From Agathobaculum sp. NTUH-O15-33 (GTDB lineage Bacteria > Bacillota > Clostridia > Oscillospirales > Butyricicoccaceae): a stretch of 64,000 nucleotides of DNA. Positions 1-10,726 of this stretch are shown piece after piece. The notes beneath the pieces were generated by a model. That model was not told where the DNA came from, searched no databases, and saw only the letters and a list, made by a program, of their open reading frames with translations. How positions within the stretch are numbered: position 1 is the stretch's first letter; each line of letters begins with the position of its first letter. Made by a program: the position numbers and the translations under genes. Location: positions 3,107,501 to 3,171,500 of the forward strand of contig NZ_CP136187.1 of the NCBI RefSeq assembly GCF_033193315.1. The letters run 5' to 3'.

Positions 1-2346
1 GTCGCGCAGGCGGGCGACGTTGGCGATCAGCAGCTCCGGATAGTAGGCGACGACCGGGCAGTTATAGCAGTTGGTCGCGCGGCCTTCGTCCAAGTTATAG
101 GTCATGCAGGGGTAGAAGATCGCGTCCACGCCCTTGTCGAGCAGGTTTTCGATATGGCCGTGGATGAGCTTGGCCGGGTAGCACACCGTGTCCGACGGGA
201 TTGAGTGCTGGCCCTTTTGGTACATATCGCGGGTGGAAACATCGCTTAATACGACCGAGAAGCCCAACTTCCGCAGGAACGTGGCCCAAAACGGCAGCAG
301 CTCGTAGAAATTCAGGCCGAACGGGATGCCGATGCGGCCGAGTTCGCCCGGCGCTTCGGTAACGGGCGCGTAGGTCTTTAGTTTTTCAAACTTCCACTTA
401 TATAGGTTGGGCAGCTCCTGCGCGGTTTCCCTGCCGAGCGGACGCTCGCAGCGGTTGCCCGAAATAAAGCGGCGGCCGCCGCCAAAGTCGTTGATGGTCA
501 GGCTGCAATGGTTTTCACAAAGGCCGCAGCGGACGGATTTGACCGCGTGCGAGAAGCCCGCGAGCACCGTTTCGCCGATCAGCCCGGTTTGCTCCGGTCG
601 GTTGTCCTTTGCGTGCAGCGCCGCGCCGTACGCGCCCATCAGGCCCGCAATGGCCGGACGGGTGACGTTGCGGCCGATCTCCTGCTCGAACGAGCGGAGA
701 ATCGCGTCATTCAAGAACGTGCCGCCCTGCACAACGATGTTCTGCCCCAGATCGTCCGGCGAATGCGCGCGGATGACCTTATACAGCGCGTTTTTGACAA
801 CCGACACCGAAAGGCCGGAAGAGATCGCATCGATCCCCGCGCCGTCCTTCTGGGCCTGCTTGACCGAGGAGTTCATAAACACCGTGCAACGCGAGCCCAG
901 ATCGATCGGGTGCTCGGCAAACAAGCCGAGCTTGCAGAACTCTTCGATGGAATAGCCCATCGACCGGGCGAAGGTCTCGATAAACGAGCCGCAGCCGGAC
1001 GAGCAGGCTTCGTTCAGTGAAATATTGTCGATGCAGTGGTTGCGGATCTTGAAGCACTTGATATCCTGCCCGCCGATATCAATGATAAAATCAACCTCCG
1101 GGCAGAAATGGCGCGCCGCGCGGAAGTGCGCGACCGTTTCGACCAAGCCGTGATCGACGCCGAAGGCGTTCTGGATCAGCGCTTCGCCGTAACCCGTGAC
1201 CGCCGAGGATACGATATGCACCCGGTCGCCGCACAGCTCGTAAAGCTTTGTCAGCTGCTCGCGGATGACATCCGCCGGGTTGCCCTTGTTCGACTGGTAG
1301 TGGTGGAATAGGATCTGGTTCTCCTCGCCAATGAGGACGAGCTTGGTCGTGGTCGACCCGCAATCGATGCCGAGGTACGCGTCGCCCTCGTACACGGTGA
1401 CGTTTTGCGTCAGCACATCGTGCACCGAATGGCGGCGGCGGAACTCGTCGTAATCCGCCTGACTTTCAAAAAGCGGCGGCAGGTACTGGGCGATCACCGG
1501 CGCATCCGCCGCTTTTTCCAGCGCGGCGAGCAGGCTTTCGACCGTATAGGTGGGCTTTGTGCCCCCCGCGTACTCGGCGGCGCCCGCCGCGATCGCGTAC
1601 GGGGCAAGGGCCGGGAAATGCGCGTGCGCGTCGTCCAGCCCAAGCGTTTGCTGAAACTGCTTTTGCAGGCCCTTGAAGAAGAAGAGCGGGCCGCCCAAAA
1701 ACAGTACGTCGCCCTTTATTTCGCGGCCCTGCGCCAAACCGGTCAGCGTTTGGCCGACGACCGCCTGAAAGATCGACGCGGCGATGTCCTCTCGCCTCGC
1801 GCCTTCGTTCATCAGCGGCTGGATGTCCGACTTGGCGAACACGCCGCAGCGCGAGGCGATGGTATAGATGCGCTCCGCGTCGAGGGACAGCGTGTCAAGC
1901 TCCGCCGGGGTCACGTCGAGCAGCACGGCCATCTGGTCGATAAACGCGCCGGTGCCGCCCGCGCACGAACCGTTCATGCGCTCTTCGAGCTGGCCGGTGA
2001 GGAAAACGATCTTTGCGTCCTCACCGCCCAGCTCGATCACAACATCTGCGTTCGGTACGTGCACGCCGACCGCCTTGCGGGTGGCGAACACCTCTTGCAC
2101 GAAGTCGATCCCGGCGGCCTTGGCCATGCCGAGACCGGCCGAACCGGTCACCGCGCAGTGGATCACGGCGCTTTCGCCGATCTCGCGCCGCGCGTCGCGC
2201 ACCAGCTCGACCGCCTTCTCGCGCACCTTGGAAAAATGGCGCTCATAGCGCTTGTGGATGATCTCACCGTTACGGACGGCGACGATCTTGACCGTCGTCG
2301 ACCCGATATCGATGCCTAAATTTACTTTGCTCGTTTGTATGTCCAT
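1..2346 (-). CDS. 2-hydroxyacyl-CoA dehydratase activase, large fusion form (3' end cut by window edge)
   Basis: The first 782 codons are present and the gene runs off the left edge. Two ASKHA-type ATPase domains (BcrA/BadF/HgdC family) lie in tandem. The first opens with LGIDIGSTTVKIV and has a CAGGTGAFIDQ loop; the second opens with LGIDCGSTTTKLVL and carries ACSSGCGSF, the cysteine loop that holds the bridging [4Fe-4S] cluster in activases. A third, cysteine-containing region follows (CGLCENHCSLTI), typical of the DUF2229-bearing giant activases of about 1,400 residues. Known role of the family: ATP-driven one-electron reduction of (R)-2-hydroxyacyl-CoA dehydratases in amino-acid fermentation. 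No dehydratase subunits are visible here, so the partner is unknown. The ATG at 2346 follows a GGCGGAG-type site. It is divergent from metK. Confidence 0.88.
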   Translation of the reverse strand, partial: MDIQTSKVNLGIDIGSTTVKIVAVRNGEIIHKRYERHFSKVREKAVELVRDARREIGESAVIHCAVTGSAGLGMAKAAGIDFVQEVFATRKAVGVHVPNADVVIELGGEDAKIVFLTGQLEERMNGSCAGGTGAFIDQMAVLLDVTPAELDTLSLDAERIYTIASRCGVFAKSDIQPLMNEGARREDIAASIFQAVVGQTLTGLAQGREIKGDVLFLGGPLFFFKGLQKQFQQTLGLDDAHAHFPALAPYAIAAGAAEYAGGTKPTYTVESLLAALEKAADAPVIAQYLPPLFESQADYDEFRRRHSVHDVLTQNVTVYEGDAYLGIDCGSTTTKLVLIGEENQILFHHYQSNKGNPADVIREQLTKLYELCGDRVHIVSSAVTGYGEALIQNAFGVDHGLVETVAHFRAARHFCPEVDFIIDIGGQDIKCFKIRNHCIDNISLNEACSSGCGSFIETFARSMGYSIEEFCKLGLFAEHPIDLGSRCTVFMNSSVKQAQKDGAGIDAISSGLSVSVVKNALYKVIRAHSPDDLGQNIVVQGGTFLNDAILRSFEQEIGRNVTRPAIAGLMGAYGAALHAKDNRPEQTGLIGETVLAGFSHAVKSVRCGLCENHCSLTINDFGGGRRFISGNRCERPLGRETAQELPNLYKWKFEKLKTYAPVTEAPGELGRIGIPFGLNFYELLPFWATFLRKLGFSVVLSDVSTRDMYQKGQHSIPSDTVCYPAKLIHGHIENLLDKGVDAIFYPCMTYNLDEGRATNCYNCPVVAYYPELLIANVARLRD

Positions 2347-2484
2347 ACTTATCTTTAATCTCCGCCTAAACTGAATATGTTTAAAGTTTGTTCTCTCTCA
2401 TACATAGCTTTACATAATAAATATATACGTATTCCGTGCAAAAGTCAAATGACAAGGTATGTCGCTATTTGCCGAAATTGCCTC

Positions 2485-2514
2485 TTGACAACCCCCTCTA
2501 TTTTTAGTTAGAAT
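2485..2514 (+). promoter_or_regulatory. Promoter for the SAM riboswitch/metK transcript
   Basis: TTGACA (2485-2490) and TAGAAT (2509-2514) are separated by 18 bp and sit just upstream of the S-box leader. Seen in sequence; use is inferred. Confidence 0.6.
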
Positions 2515-2568
2515 ATAGCGGTAGCAGGCTAGAAGCCAACGCTTTGCGCCCGCCCGTACAATTAAATA

Positions 2569-2685
2569 CCTTATCCAGAGCGGTGGAGGGAACGGCCCGA
2601 TGAAACCCGGCAACCTACGTGTATCTATCAGTGCGCGCAAGGTGCCAAATCCGGCGTTGTAGAATTACGAAAGATGAGGGAGCAA
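2569..2685 (+). ncRNA. SAM-I (S-box) riboswitch aptamer
   Basis: The leader carries the S-box core: CAGAGCGGTGGAGGGA, then CCCGATGAAACCCGGCAACC, GGTGCCAAATCC, and AAGATGAGGGAGC at the 3' side of P1. GGGAGC at 2678-2683 can pair with the GCTCCC arm of the downstream terminator, which gives the expected antiterminator/terminator switch. High S-adenosylmethionine should stop transcription before metK, the enzyme that makes it. Confidence 0.95.
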
Positions 2686-2697
2686 ACTTAAATGACC

Positions 2698-2719
2698 GCT
2701 CCCGAAAGGGAGCTTTTTT
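2698..2719 (+). terminator. Riboswitch-controlled terminator
   Basis: GCTCCC-GAAA-GGGAGC followed by six T residues, between the S-box aptamer and metK. It is the expression platform of the riboswitch. Confidence 0.9.
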
Positions 2720-2762
2720 CATGCCCCCGACGGACAAACAAGAAAGGAACAGGAAACACTTT

Positions 2763-3950
<1,188 letters not shown>

Positions 3951-3955
3951 ATAAA

Positions 3956-3995
3956 AAGGACGGACTTAGCGAAAAAAGCTAAGTCCGTCCTTTTT
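3956..3995 (+). terminator. Terminator after metK
   Basis: A perfect stem AAAGGACGGACTTAGC / GCTAAGTCCGTCCTTT with loop GAAAAA and a T tract. It also separates metK from the convergent SLH gene and could work in both directions. Confidence 0.92.
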
Positions 3996-4015
3996 GATTG
4001 GCCGTTATCAGGCGC

Positions 4016-7000
4016 TCACGCTGCTTTGCAGAAGCGCATCAGCATCGCCGCGACCTCGGCGCGGGTGGCGCTGCCCTTGGGATCGAGCCGATCCGCGCTC
4101 CTGCCGGTCAGGATGCCCTTATCCGCCGCCCAAGCGACCGCGTCCCTTGCCCAGCCGGAAACCATGTCCGCGTCCGCGAAGGAAAGCGTTCCCGCCTCCG
4201 CCGCGCCGCCCGCGTAGCGGTACAGCATAACGGCAAGCTGCTCGCGGGTGATCGGGCCGTTTAGACGCGCGCCGTCCGAGATGCCCTTGGCCTTTGCCCA
4301 ATCGACCGCGGCGGCATACCAAGTTTCGCCCGCCGCGCCGTTCTGTTCGCCGTCGTAGCGGTACAAAACGGTCGCCAGCATGGCGCGCGTCATCGGCGCG
4401 TGCGGGCTGAATGTATTTTCAGACACGCCGTTGAACAGCTCGCGCGAGGTGGCGAACGCCACGCTTTCCGCGTACCATTTATCCGCCGGCACATCGGCAA
4501 AAGCCTTGCTGTTGTCCACGATTTTGAGCGTACAGCCGCCCGTCACGGGAACGCGCAGCTCGCCGTTTTCCACGTATGAAGCCTTCACGACCGCCTCTGC
4601 GCCGTCCGGCTTTACCAGCACGGCCACCGTGCCCGGCGAGGCCGATTCAAGCGGAATGGCGACTATCGCGCTTGTTTTGCCCGCAGGCAGGTTCACCTGC
4701 GCGGTCACGCCGCCGTTTTTCGGCGTGAGCACCGTGGTTTTCACGCCGTCCGCGCTTTCGATCGTCTGCGTGACCGCACCGGTCTTTGTATCGGTCACCG
4801 TGGTCACTTTAGCGCCGTCCGATGTCGCGCCGGTCGTTGTCGTCACAGACGGTTTGGACGGCCTGCCGCCCGAAGAGCCCGAGGACGAACCGCCGCCGGT
4901 CCGCAAGCCGTCAACCGCGGCTTGCAGCGCGTCTTTCGCGCCGTCCACCTCGGCCTGCGTGGCGGCTTCGTTGTCCAGCACGGCTTTCGCCGCTGCCAGC
5001 GCTTGTTGGAACACGGTCCAGCTTTGCGCGGTGTAACCGCCCTGTGTCTTATCCCTGTTTGCGGTGTACAGGCTTTGCAGCGCGGTCTTATCCGCGGTTA
5101 CGGTCGTTTCAGGGAGCAGCTCGCCCGCTGTGTTGATCAGATCGCCGTAAATCTCCTTGCCTGCCGCCGTGCCCAGCATGAATTCCGTTACCTTTACGCC
5201 GGAGGCGGGACCGTTCAGGTTCACCCGCGCCAAAACTTCGGGCGATTCCGTGTAAGCAAGGGTGAGATACAGCACGCCTTCCCGCACCTCCTGCCGCAGG
5301 ATCGTGCCTCTGGTATCGACGGCTTTGACGCTTTGTCCGTTTAGATTCATCACGATATCCGCCGCGCGGATGGCGTTGCCGTTCTGCACGCCCGAAAGCT
5401 TCAGCTCCACCGCATCCACATTGGTGCCCGTGGTGGCGGTGACGGCCTCGACCGTCCGTCCCTTTGCCGCCAGCTCCTCCTGATTCAGACCGGCCTGTTC
5501 CAAAAGCGCCGCCGAGCCGTCCATGGAGGCCGGGACGTCGGCGCGCAGCGCGGTCAGCGCGATCACGGACGGATCATGGTTGGTGCCGCCCTCGAGCCGC
5601 TTGCCGCCGTCGATGGTCTGTCCGCCAAGGGCCAGCTGCACATCATATTCCGCCTGCGTCGTGCCGCCATGGCTCGTGCCGTTTCCGCCGTGATCGGAAT
5701 TGACAATCACCAGCGTATCCTCCACCGCGTCCTTCTGCGCGAGCGCATCCATGATGGACTGGAAATAAGCGTCGTATTTCTTTAACTGCGCGTAGTAATT
5801 ATCATTATAGAAGCCGCTGCCGTGCCCCACGCCGTCCATATAATCGGACTGGAAATATAGCAGGGCCGTGTTGTCGAACGCATCGGACAAAATGTAATCC
5901 GCGACGTCGGCAAAGCCCGCGGACTGGCCGCTGATATTGCGCACCGCATACGTATCGACGCCCGCGTCCGGCTCGATGATGCCGTTGACGATCTGGTTCC
6001 ACTCCGCAAAGGCCGCGTTGCCCCGGTTCGGCTGCGCCGCTTGGAGCGCCTTGAATACGGACGGATAAACAGGCTCGGCCTTGCCGAAGTCCGGATAATA
6101 GTAGGCGCCGGTTTTGGTGTTGTCGATCTTATACTCGCTTTGCGCGGTGGCATATTCCTTGCCGTGCAGGATGGCGGTATAGTTTTGCGCGGAGATGGTC
6201 GGGGTTTCGCTTTTCGCGGTGTAACTGGTGGCAAAGGTTTCGTTAAACAGCCGCATCGCGTAATCGTTTACGCGCTTAGAGAGGATAGCGGCGTCGCTTG
6301 TCAGCGACGGGACCGTGCTGCTCCGCGCGGCATAATACATCTGATCCGGGCGGAAGCAAACGCCGCCGCCATCCATGGTAATGGCCAGAACATGCTTGTA
6401 CGGATAGATCGCCGCGGCCGCCGCAATGGCCTTTGCCTCTTCCGTTGAACCGGCCATCGCCACGTCGCCCGCGCCGATCACACCGTCGCCGTTCTTGTCC
6501 AGCGCGTTTTGAGACAGGATGGTGATGGTCTTGTCCTCTCCCGTGACACCCACGGCTTCGGAGACCGCCTGCCCTCCATTTTGCACTGTGATGTTGGCAA
6601 AGGTAAGCGCGGTCACGCCCGCTTTAGCGGCGTCCTTCACGCGGAAGCTCAGCTTGACCAGCCGGGTCGCCGCATAATTGCTGAATGGTTCTGTGGAAAT
6701 GCCGGTGTTCTTCTGGTCAATGGTGAGCGTGCCGCCGCCATCGTCCGTCACCGGATCGGCGGTCTGCCAATGCTGGTCGCGAACGTATTCCAGAACCGCG
6801 GGGTCATAGTGCAGTTCAAATCGAACATGATCCGCCGCCGCGTCCGCGTCGCGGCGCGCGTGAACGTTGACGTTGTACGAAGCGCCCGCCGCCATCGTGT
6901 CCGCGGTTACCAGACCGAGCGATACCTTGGCGGACGCATCGGCCACGCACGCGCGGACAATCGTCTTGGTCTGCGTCTTGCCCTGCGCGGACAGCGTATA

Positions 7001-9934
7001 AGTAAAGGTGTAATCCCCCAATCGCGCGGGCGTGATCTCACCGCGCTGCGCGTCATACTCCGCCGCCATGACCGATTCGCCGTTCACCGTGATATCCGTC
7101 AGGCGCGCGGTTTGTCCGTTGCTGGCCCCGACCTGCGCGACCGCCGCCGCCTTGCCCTGCTCCATGCGGCCGGTCTCTCCGCTCACGGTCAGCACGGGCG
7201 GGTCAAGCCGCTCGTAAAGCGCCTTTACCTGCTGCTCGGTCAAGCCCTTGGAATACAGACGCGCGAGGGACACGCTGCCCTTGGCAAAGAACTCCGCGCC
7301 GCCGGAGGAGGAGCTGTCTCCCCCGATCACAAAGCTTTTCGCGTTCGCGCTAGTGGTCCAGTGAATGGTCGGGCCGGTTGCGTCCTCTTCAGCGACCAGC
7401 TCGCCGTTTAGATAAAGCTTTACCTTGGCTCCGTCGAACACGCCGACCGCGTGGTACCATATACCGGCCTCGATCGCCGCCGAGGACTGCACATAGCCGT
7501 TGCCGCCCGCCGTTCTGTTCAGGTTGCAGTAAAACTGCAACCTGCTGTTTTCCAGCCCAAGCCCCATGCCTCCGCTCTGCTGGTTGGAAAATATGTCGTA
7601 TTCGCCGGAAGCGGGCACCTCGTCGTAGCAAAAAACGCTTTCGATTGTTGCGGTGTTCATTTTACCGTACTTTTCATCGTCAAAGGCGTACAAATAAGCA
7701 TCGTATTCGCCGTTGAAAGAAGCCACCTTTTTGCCCATTTCCGCGTCCTCCTGAATGACCGGAGAGCCCGCGGCCCGGACGGTATTCCCGGTCTCCGACC
7801 GGTCGCTCGCCGTGCCGTCTGCGAAGTCCACGTGCAGCATATCGGCGGCGGGCGTTTCGCTTTCGGTATCGCCGCCGGCATTCTTGGTCACGGCCTCATA
7901 GGTTTTCTGCACATCGGCGGCGTTCATCGCGCCGGTGTACAGACGCGCAAGGGCGATATCGCACGCGATCGGGTTTTGCACCGTGCCGTCCCCTCTGGTA
8001 TCCGCGCCGACGTAGAAATATTTGGCCCCGTCCGCGGGCACGGCCATCGTGCCCGCGCCCTCCACGGCGGCTTTCAGCGCGCCGTTGATGTACAGCTTGG
8101 TCTGCTTGCCGTCAAACGTGGCGACCGCATGAATCCAATCGTTTTTGAGCGCGGCAATATTGCTGGTCGGCTTCTTGTAACTGCCGCCGACACGGTTCCA
8201 GAACTCCAGCGTTTTGCCGTCGCTGTTCAGCTCGAACCCGCAGCCCGCGCTTTCCTGATTGGAGAAGGGGTTGCCTTTTATGCCGTCCAGCTTCATATAG
8301 CATTCCATGGTGTAGCCGCTTTTGAATTTGTTGTAATCCGCCGCGGTCATGGCGTAGCGCAGGCCGTCGTCCGTTCCGTCAAAGCGGTAAAATGTGCCGA
8401 TCTTGTCGTCCTGCGCCTTGACCGGCGCGCCCTTCACGGCCAGCGTGTGGCCGTTCGCGTCCGCGGTGCTGTCGGTGCGGAAATCGATGTTCAGGATATC
8501 CGGCTTCGGCGTTTCATACGCCGCGGCAGGCGCGGTGGTCACCGTGCCGGTGATCGCATCGCTGCTCATGCCGAAGGAGGTTTTTGCCGTTACGGAAACG
8601 TCGTATGTCGTATCCGCGTCCAAACCGGTGATTTTGACGCTCCACTCGCTTTTCGCGGTCTCTTCGTAATAATCCGCGAACACGCTGCGCGTGACCGTGC
8701 CGCCGCTCCCCCGCGGGGTCAGCTTGAGCGTATAGGTGTGGATCATATCGTTGTTGGCGCGCGAACCCGCCGTCGCCGCCGGGAACCGCACGATCGCCGT
8801 GCCGTCCGTTACCTCGCCCGCCGTCACGGCTGCTTCCTCCGCAAAGGCAGGCGCGGTTTCGCTTTCGCGGGTTCCATCGTAGGGGCGGTCCGTGTGATCC
8901 GCGACGTCGAACGCCCACGGCTCGCCGCCAAAAATGTATTCGCCCGTGGTCAGGTTGAGGCGATATATCGCAACGCCGCCATCCTCCAGCACGTCGATGC
9001 GCAGCGCCTGCGAGGCGATCTCGCTGTTCGACGGGCGGGTGGCGCCGGCGCCGCTGTCCGGGTCTACCTTGCCTTTTTCGTTTTCAAAATACGCGCCGAT
9101 CGTGCCGTCCTGAATCGCGGTATAGCCCTGATTCTGATAGATCGACCGCGCATCTTCCAGCGTGGCGTGGGAGTGGCCGGAGATATGGATGGCTTGCGGA
9201 TACTGCTCCAGCAGCGCGACCATGTCCCGGTCCGTTCCCTTGCCGTAATTGCCATACCACTCATTCGTGACATAGGCCGTGTTCTGAATGCCGTGGTGCC
9301 CCATGACAATGACCGGCGCGCTTTCATTTTTCTCTTGGGAGGTCTCCAGCGCGGTTTTCAGCAGGTCGTAGTTGCCGGTGTAATCTCCGCCGTAATTACT
9401 GGCGCTCAGCTTAACGACCGTGGCGACCAAATTTTCATCCGCCGTTGGGGAAGCGGTGACCGCGCCGAACGCGCTGCTGTAATAAAGCACTTCGCTAGCG
9501 GCCTGCCCGAGCTGGCTTTCAAACCGGGATACCGCCGTAGCGGCGGACGAGTTAAACTCGTGATTGCCCATGGTAAGCAAGACCTTGTTCGCTTGCCCCA
9601 GCGCGCTGCCTTTGATGATATTCGTCAGCGAGGTATACTCGCTCGCCGCGCCGTTGTTCGTCACATCGCCGACGAGCAGCACGCCGTCCGTATCGGGATC
9701 GATCCGATAGCATACGTCCAGCGCGTTTTTCAGCTTGTTCGACGCGGCGCTGTCGCGGCCGATATGCGTATCGCTGCCCACGAAAAAGCGGGCCGCCACG
9801 CCCTCGCGCGACGCGGTGGCCCAGCCTTCCGCTTCCGGCGCGCTCCATGCCGCGAACACGGCGGGCGGCGCCGCCCCCAGCAGCATGGCCCCGGCGAGCA
9901 GCGCGGACAATTTGCGTTTCCAGTGCAAATGCAT
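4016..9934 (-). CDS. Giant secreted SLH-anchored protein with metallophosphatase and alkaline-phosphatase-superfamily domains
   Basis: 1,972 residues. ATG 9934 follows AAAAGGAGAG and gives a classic signal peptide (MHLHWKRKLSALLAG..., cleavage near AVFA-A). Rough order: calcineurin-like metallophosphatase about 45-330 (GSDTHIG, GDVTNNG, GNHEF, GHHG, GHSH metal ligands); fibronectin III-like about 365-465; two LamG/concanavalin-like domains about 480-685 and 700-905; a short Ig-like segment; cohesin-like about 990-1125; dockerin-like DKNGDGVIGAGD near 1145; an alkaline-phosphatase-superfamily hydrolase about 1175-1440 (ITMDGGG nucleophile region, NSDHGG); a FIVAR-type helical segment about 1610-1675; a Gly/Ser linker; three SLH repeats to the end. 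It is probably held on the cell wall and cleaves extracellular phosphoesters; the substrate is unknown. The start is taken 69 codons inside a longer open frame. Confidence 0.9.
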   Translation of the reverse strand: MHLHWKRKLSALLAGAMLLGAAPPAVFAAWSAPEAEGWATASREGVAARFFVGSDTHIGRDSAASNKLKNALDVCYRIDPDTDGVLLVGDVTNNGAASEYTSLTNIIKGSALGQANKVLLTMGNHEFNSSAATAVSRFESQLGQAASEVLYYSSAFGAVTASPTADENLVATVVKLSASNYGGDYTGNYDLLKTALETSQEKNESAPVIVMGHHGIQNTAYVTNEWYGNYGKGTDRDMVALLEQYPQAIHISGHSHATLEDARSIYQNQGYTAIQDGTIGAYFENEKGKVDPDSGAGATRPSNSEIASQALRIDVLEDGGVAIYRLNLTTGEYIFGGEPWAFDVADHTDRPYDGTRESETAPAFAEEAAVTAGEVTDGTAIVRFPAATAGSRANNDMIHTYTLKLTPRGSGGTVTRSVFADYYEETAKSEWSVKITGLDADTTYDVSVTAKTSFGMSSDAITGTVTTAPAAAYETPKPDILNIDFRTDSTADANGHTLAVKGAPVKAQDDKIGTFYRFDGTDDGLRYAMTAADYNKFKSGYTMECYMKLDGIKGNPFSNQESAGCGFELNSDGKTLEFWNRVGGSYKKPTSNIAALKNDWIHAVATFDGKQTKLYINGALKAAVEGAGTMAVPADGAKYFYVGADTRGDGTVQNPIACDIALARLYTGAMNAADVQKTYEAVTKNAGGDTESETPAADMLHVDFADGTASDRSETGNTVRAAGSPVIQEDAEMGKKVASFNGEYDAYLYAFDDEKYGKMNTATIESVFCYDEVPASGEYDIFSNQQSGGMGLGLENSRLQFYCNLNRTAGGNGYVQSSAAIEAGIWYHAVGVFDGAKVKLYLNGELVAEEDATGPTIHWTTSANAKSFVIGGDSSSSGGAEFFAKGSVSLARLYSKGLTEQQVKALYERLDPPVLTVSGETGRMEQGKAAAVAQVGASNGQTARLTDITVNGESVMAAEYDAQRGEITPARLGDYTFTYTLSAQGKTQTKTIVRACVADASAKVSLGLVTADTMAAGASYNVNVHARRDADAAADHVRFELHYDPAVLEYVRDQHWQTADPVTDDGGGTLTIDQKNTGISTEPFSNYAATRLVKLSFRVKDAAKAGVTALTFANITVQNGGQAVSEAVGVTGEDKTITILSQNALDKNGDGVIGAGDVAMAGSTEEAKAIAAAAAIYPYKHVLAITMDGGGVCFRPDQMYYAARSSTVPSLTSDAAILSKRVNDYAMRLFNETFATSYTAKSETPTISAQNYTAILHGKEYATAQSEYKIDNTKTGAYYYPDFGKAEPVYPSVFKALQAAQPNRGNAAFAEWNQIVNGIIEPDAGVDTYAVRNISGQSAGFADVADYILSDAFDNTALLYFQSDYMDGVGHGSGFYNDNYYAQLKKYDAYFQSIMDALAQKDAVEDTLVIVNSDHGGNGTSHGGTTQAEYDVQLALGGQTIDGGKRLEGGTNHDPSVIALTALRADVPASMDGSAALLEQAGLNQEELAAKGRTVEAVTATTGTNVDAVELKLSGVQNGNAIRAADIVMNLNGQSVKAVDTRGTILRQEVREGVLYLTLAYTESPEVLARVNLNGPASGVKVTEFMLGTAAGKEIYGDLINTAGELLPETTVTADKTALQSLYTANRDKTQGGYTAQSWTVFQQALAAAKAVLDNEAATQAEVDGAKDALQAAVDGLRTGGGSSSGSSGGRPSKPSVTTTTGATSDGAKVTTVTDTKTGAVTQTIESADGVKTTVLTPKNGGVTAQVNLPAGKTSAIVAIPLESASPGTVAVLVKPDGAEAVVKASYVENGELRVPVTGGCTLKIVDNSKAFADVPADKWYAESVAFATSRELFNGVSENTFSPHAPMTRAMLATVLYRYDGEQNGAAGETWYAAAVDWAKAKGISDGARLNGPITREQLAVMLYRYAGGAAEAGTLSFADADMVSGWARDAVAWAADKGILTGRSADRLDPKGSATRAEVAAMLMRFCKAA

Positions 9935-10120
9935 GATTTCATTCTCTCCTTTTTGGTAGCACCATTTTTTCTTCCCGACCGCCGGCCACGCGACGGCCTT
10001 TGTGCATAAAAAATCTAACAAATTCCCTTTCCCATTACAACGCGCAAACCATAAAACCTTTGTAAGAACAGCGTAAAACCGGACCTGCCGAATCCGCAGT
10101 GCATAAAAACGCAAAAAAAA

Positions 10121-10147
10121 GCCCACGGGAATCGTTCCCATGGACTT
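10121..10147 (-). terminator. Terminator of the 12309-10204 operon
   Basis: On the minus strand GTCCATGGGAA-CGA-TTCCCGTGGGC is followed by eight T residues. It lies just past the last gene of the operon. Confidence 0.85.
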
Positions 10148-10203
10148 TCAGTTTGGCGAAAAAGTCTTTACGCCGCAGCGCGCGCAAAAATGAAAAAGGG
10201 CGG

Positions 10204-10689
10204 CTATTTTGCGGGATAAAATTCGCGGAACAAACGCAAATAGTCGGGCAGTTTTTCCACCGCCGGCTGTTCAAATTCAAACGTTGTGCCGTTGCACTTT
10301 TCGATATTCAAGCCGTCGATCACATAATCCTTGCGGAATTTACAGTGATCCCCTTTGCAGTGCTTGCAATTCCCATAATCCCCGGTGAAAACAGTTTTGA
10401 TATAGGCGGGCGCCGCGCTGATGAAGGAGGCGTGTTTGGTGACATTGTTGAAAAACATCCGCAAAACGATGGCATCCTCCCTTATGTAAATTCTGGCCAC
10501 CACATTTTTCGATTTTACATTGGCTTTTCTGAAGATAAGCATATATTTGCCCCAGCAAAAGCCGCTGCCGATCGTATCATCGTATGTATAGCCCAGCTCT
10601 TCCATCGCTTGCGTGAATGCGATGATAAAGCCTTTATCCTTTTGGGTGATGCAAGCAAACCGCTCTTCCTTCATTTGTTGCTGTATCAA
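10204..10689 (-). CDS. Conserved Cys-cluster protein of unknown function
   Basis: 161 residues, no signal peptide or membrane segment. The notable part is a cysteine cluster near residues 105-120 (GNCKHCKGDHCKFRKDY), which looks like a metal or cluster site, followed by a conserved-looking IEKCNGTTFEFEQP tail. The start is a TTG at 10689, chosen because AAGGAGGACAAAA places a perfect ribosome site 6-7 nt upstream; the next ATG (10674) is too far from it. Third gene of a minus-strand operon after a YoaP-like acetyltransferase and a polyferredoxin. I do not recognise a characterised family, and function is not assigned. Confidence 0.8.
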   Translation of the reverse strand: MIQQQMKEERFACITQKDKGFIIAFTQAMEELGYTYDDTIGSGFCWGKYMLIFRKANVKSKNVVARIYIREDAIVLRMFFNNVTKHASFISAAPAYIKTVFTGDYGNCKHCKGDHCKFRKDYVIDGLNIEKCNGTTFEFEQPAVEKLPDYLRLFREFYPAK

Positions 10690-10726
10690 TTTTGTCCTCC
10701 TTCATCCGTTGCGTATCATGACATCG

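Noticed and set aside
1405..2319. 304-codon plus-strand open frame near the left edge
   Set aside because: Antisense to the acyl-CoA dehydratase activase, whose ASKHA motifs are clear on the minus strand.
7451..10009. 852-codon plus-strand open frame opposite the SLH protein
   Set aside because: Arg/Val/Gly-rich antisense shadow of a real gene with signal peptide, domains and ribosome site on the other strand; typical of GC-rich DNA.
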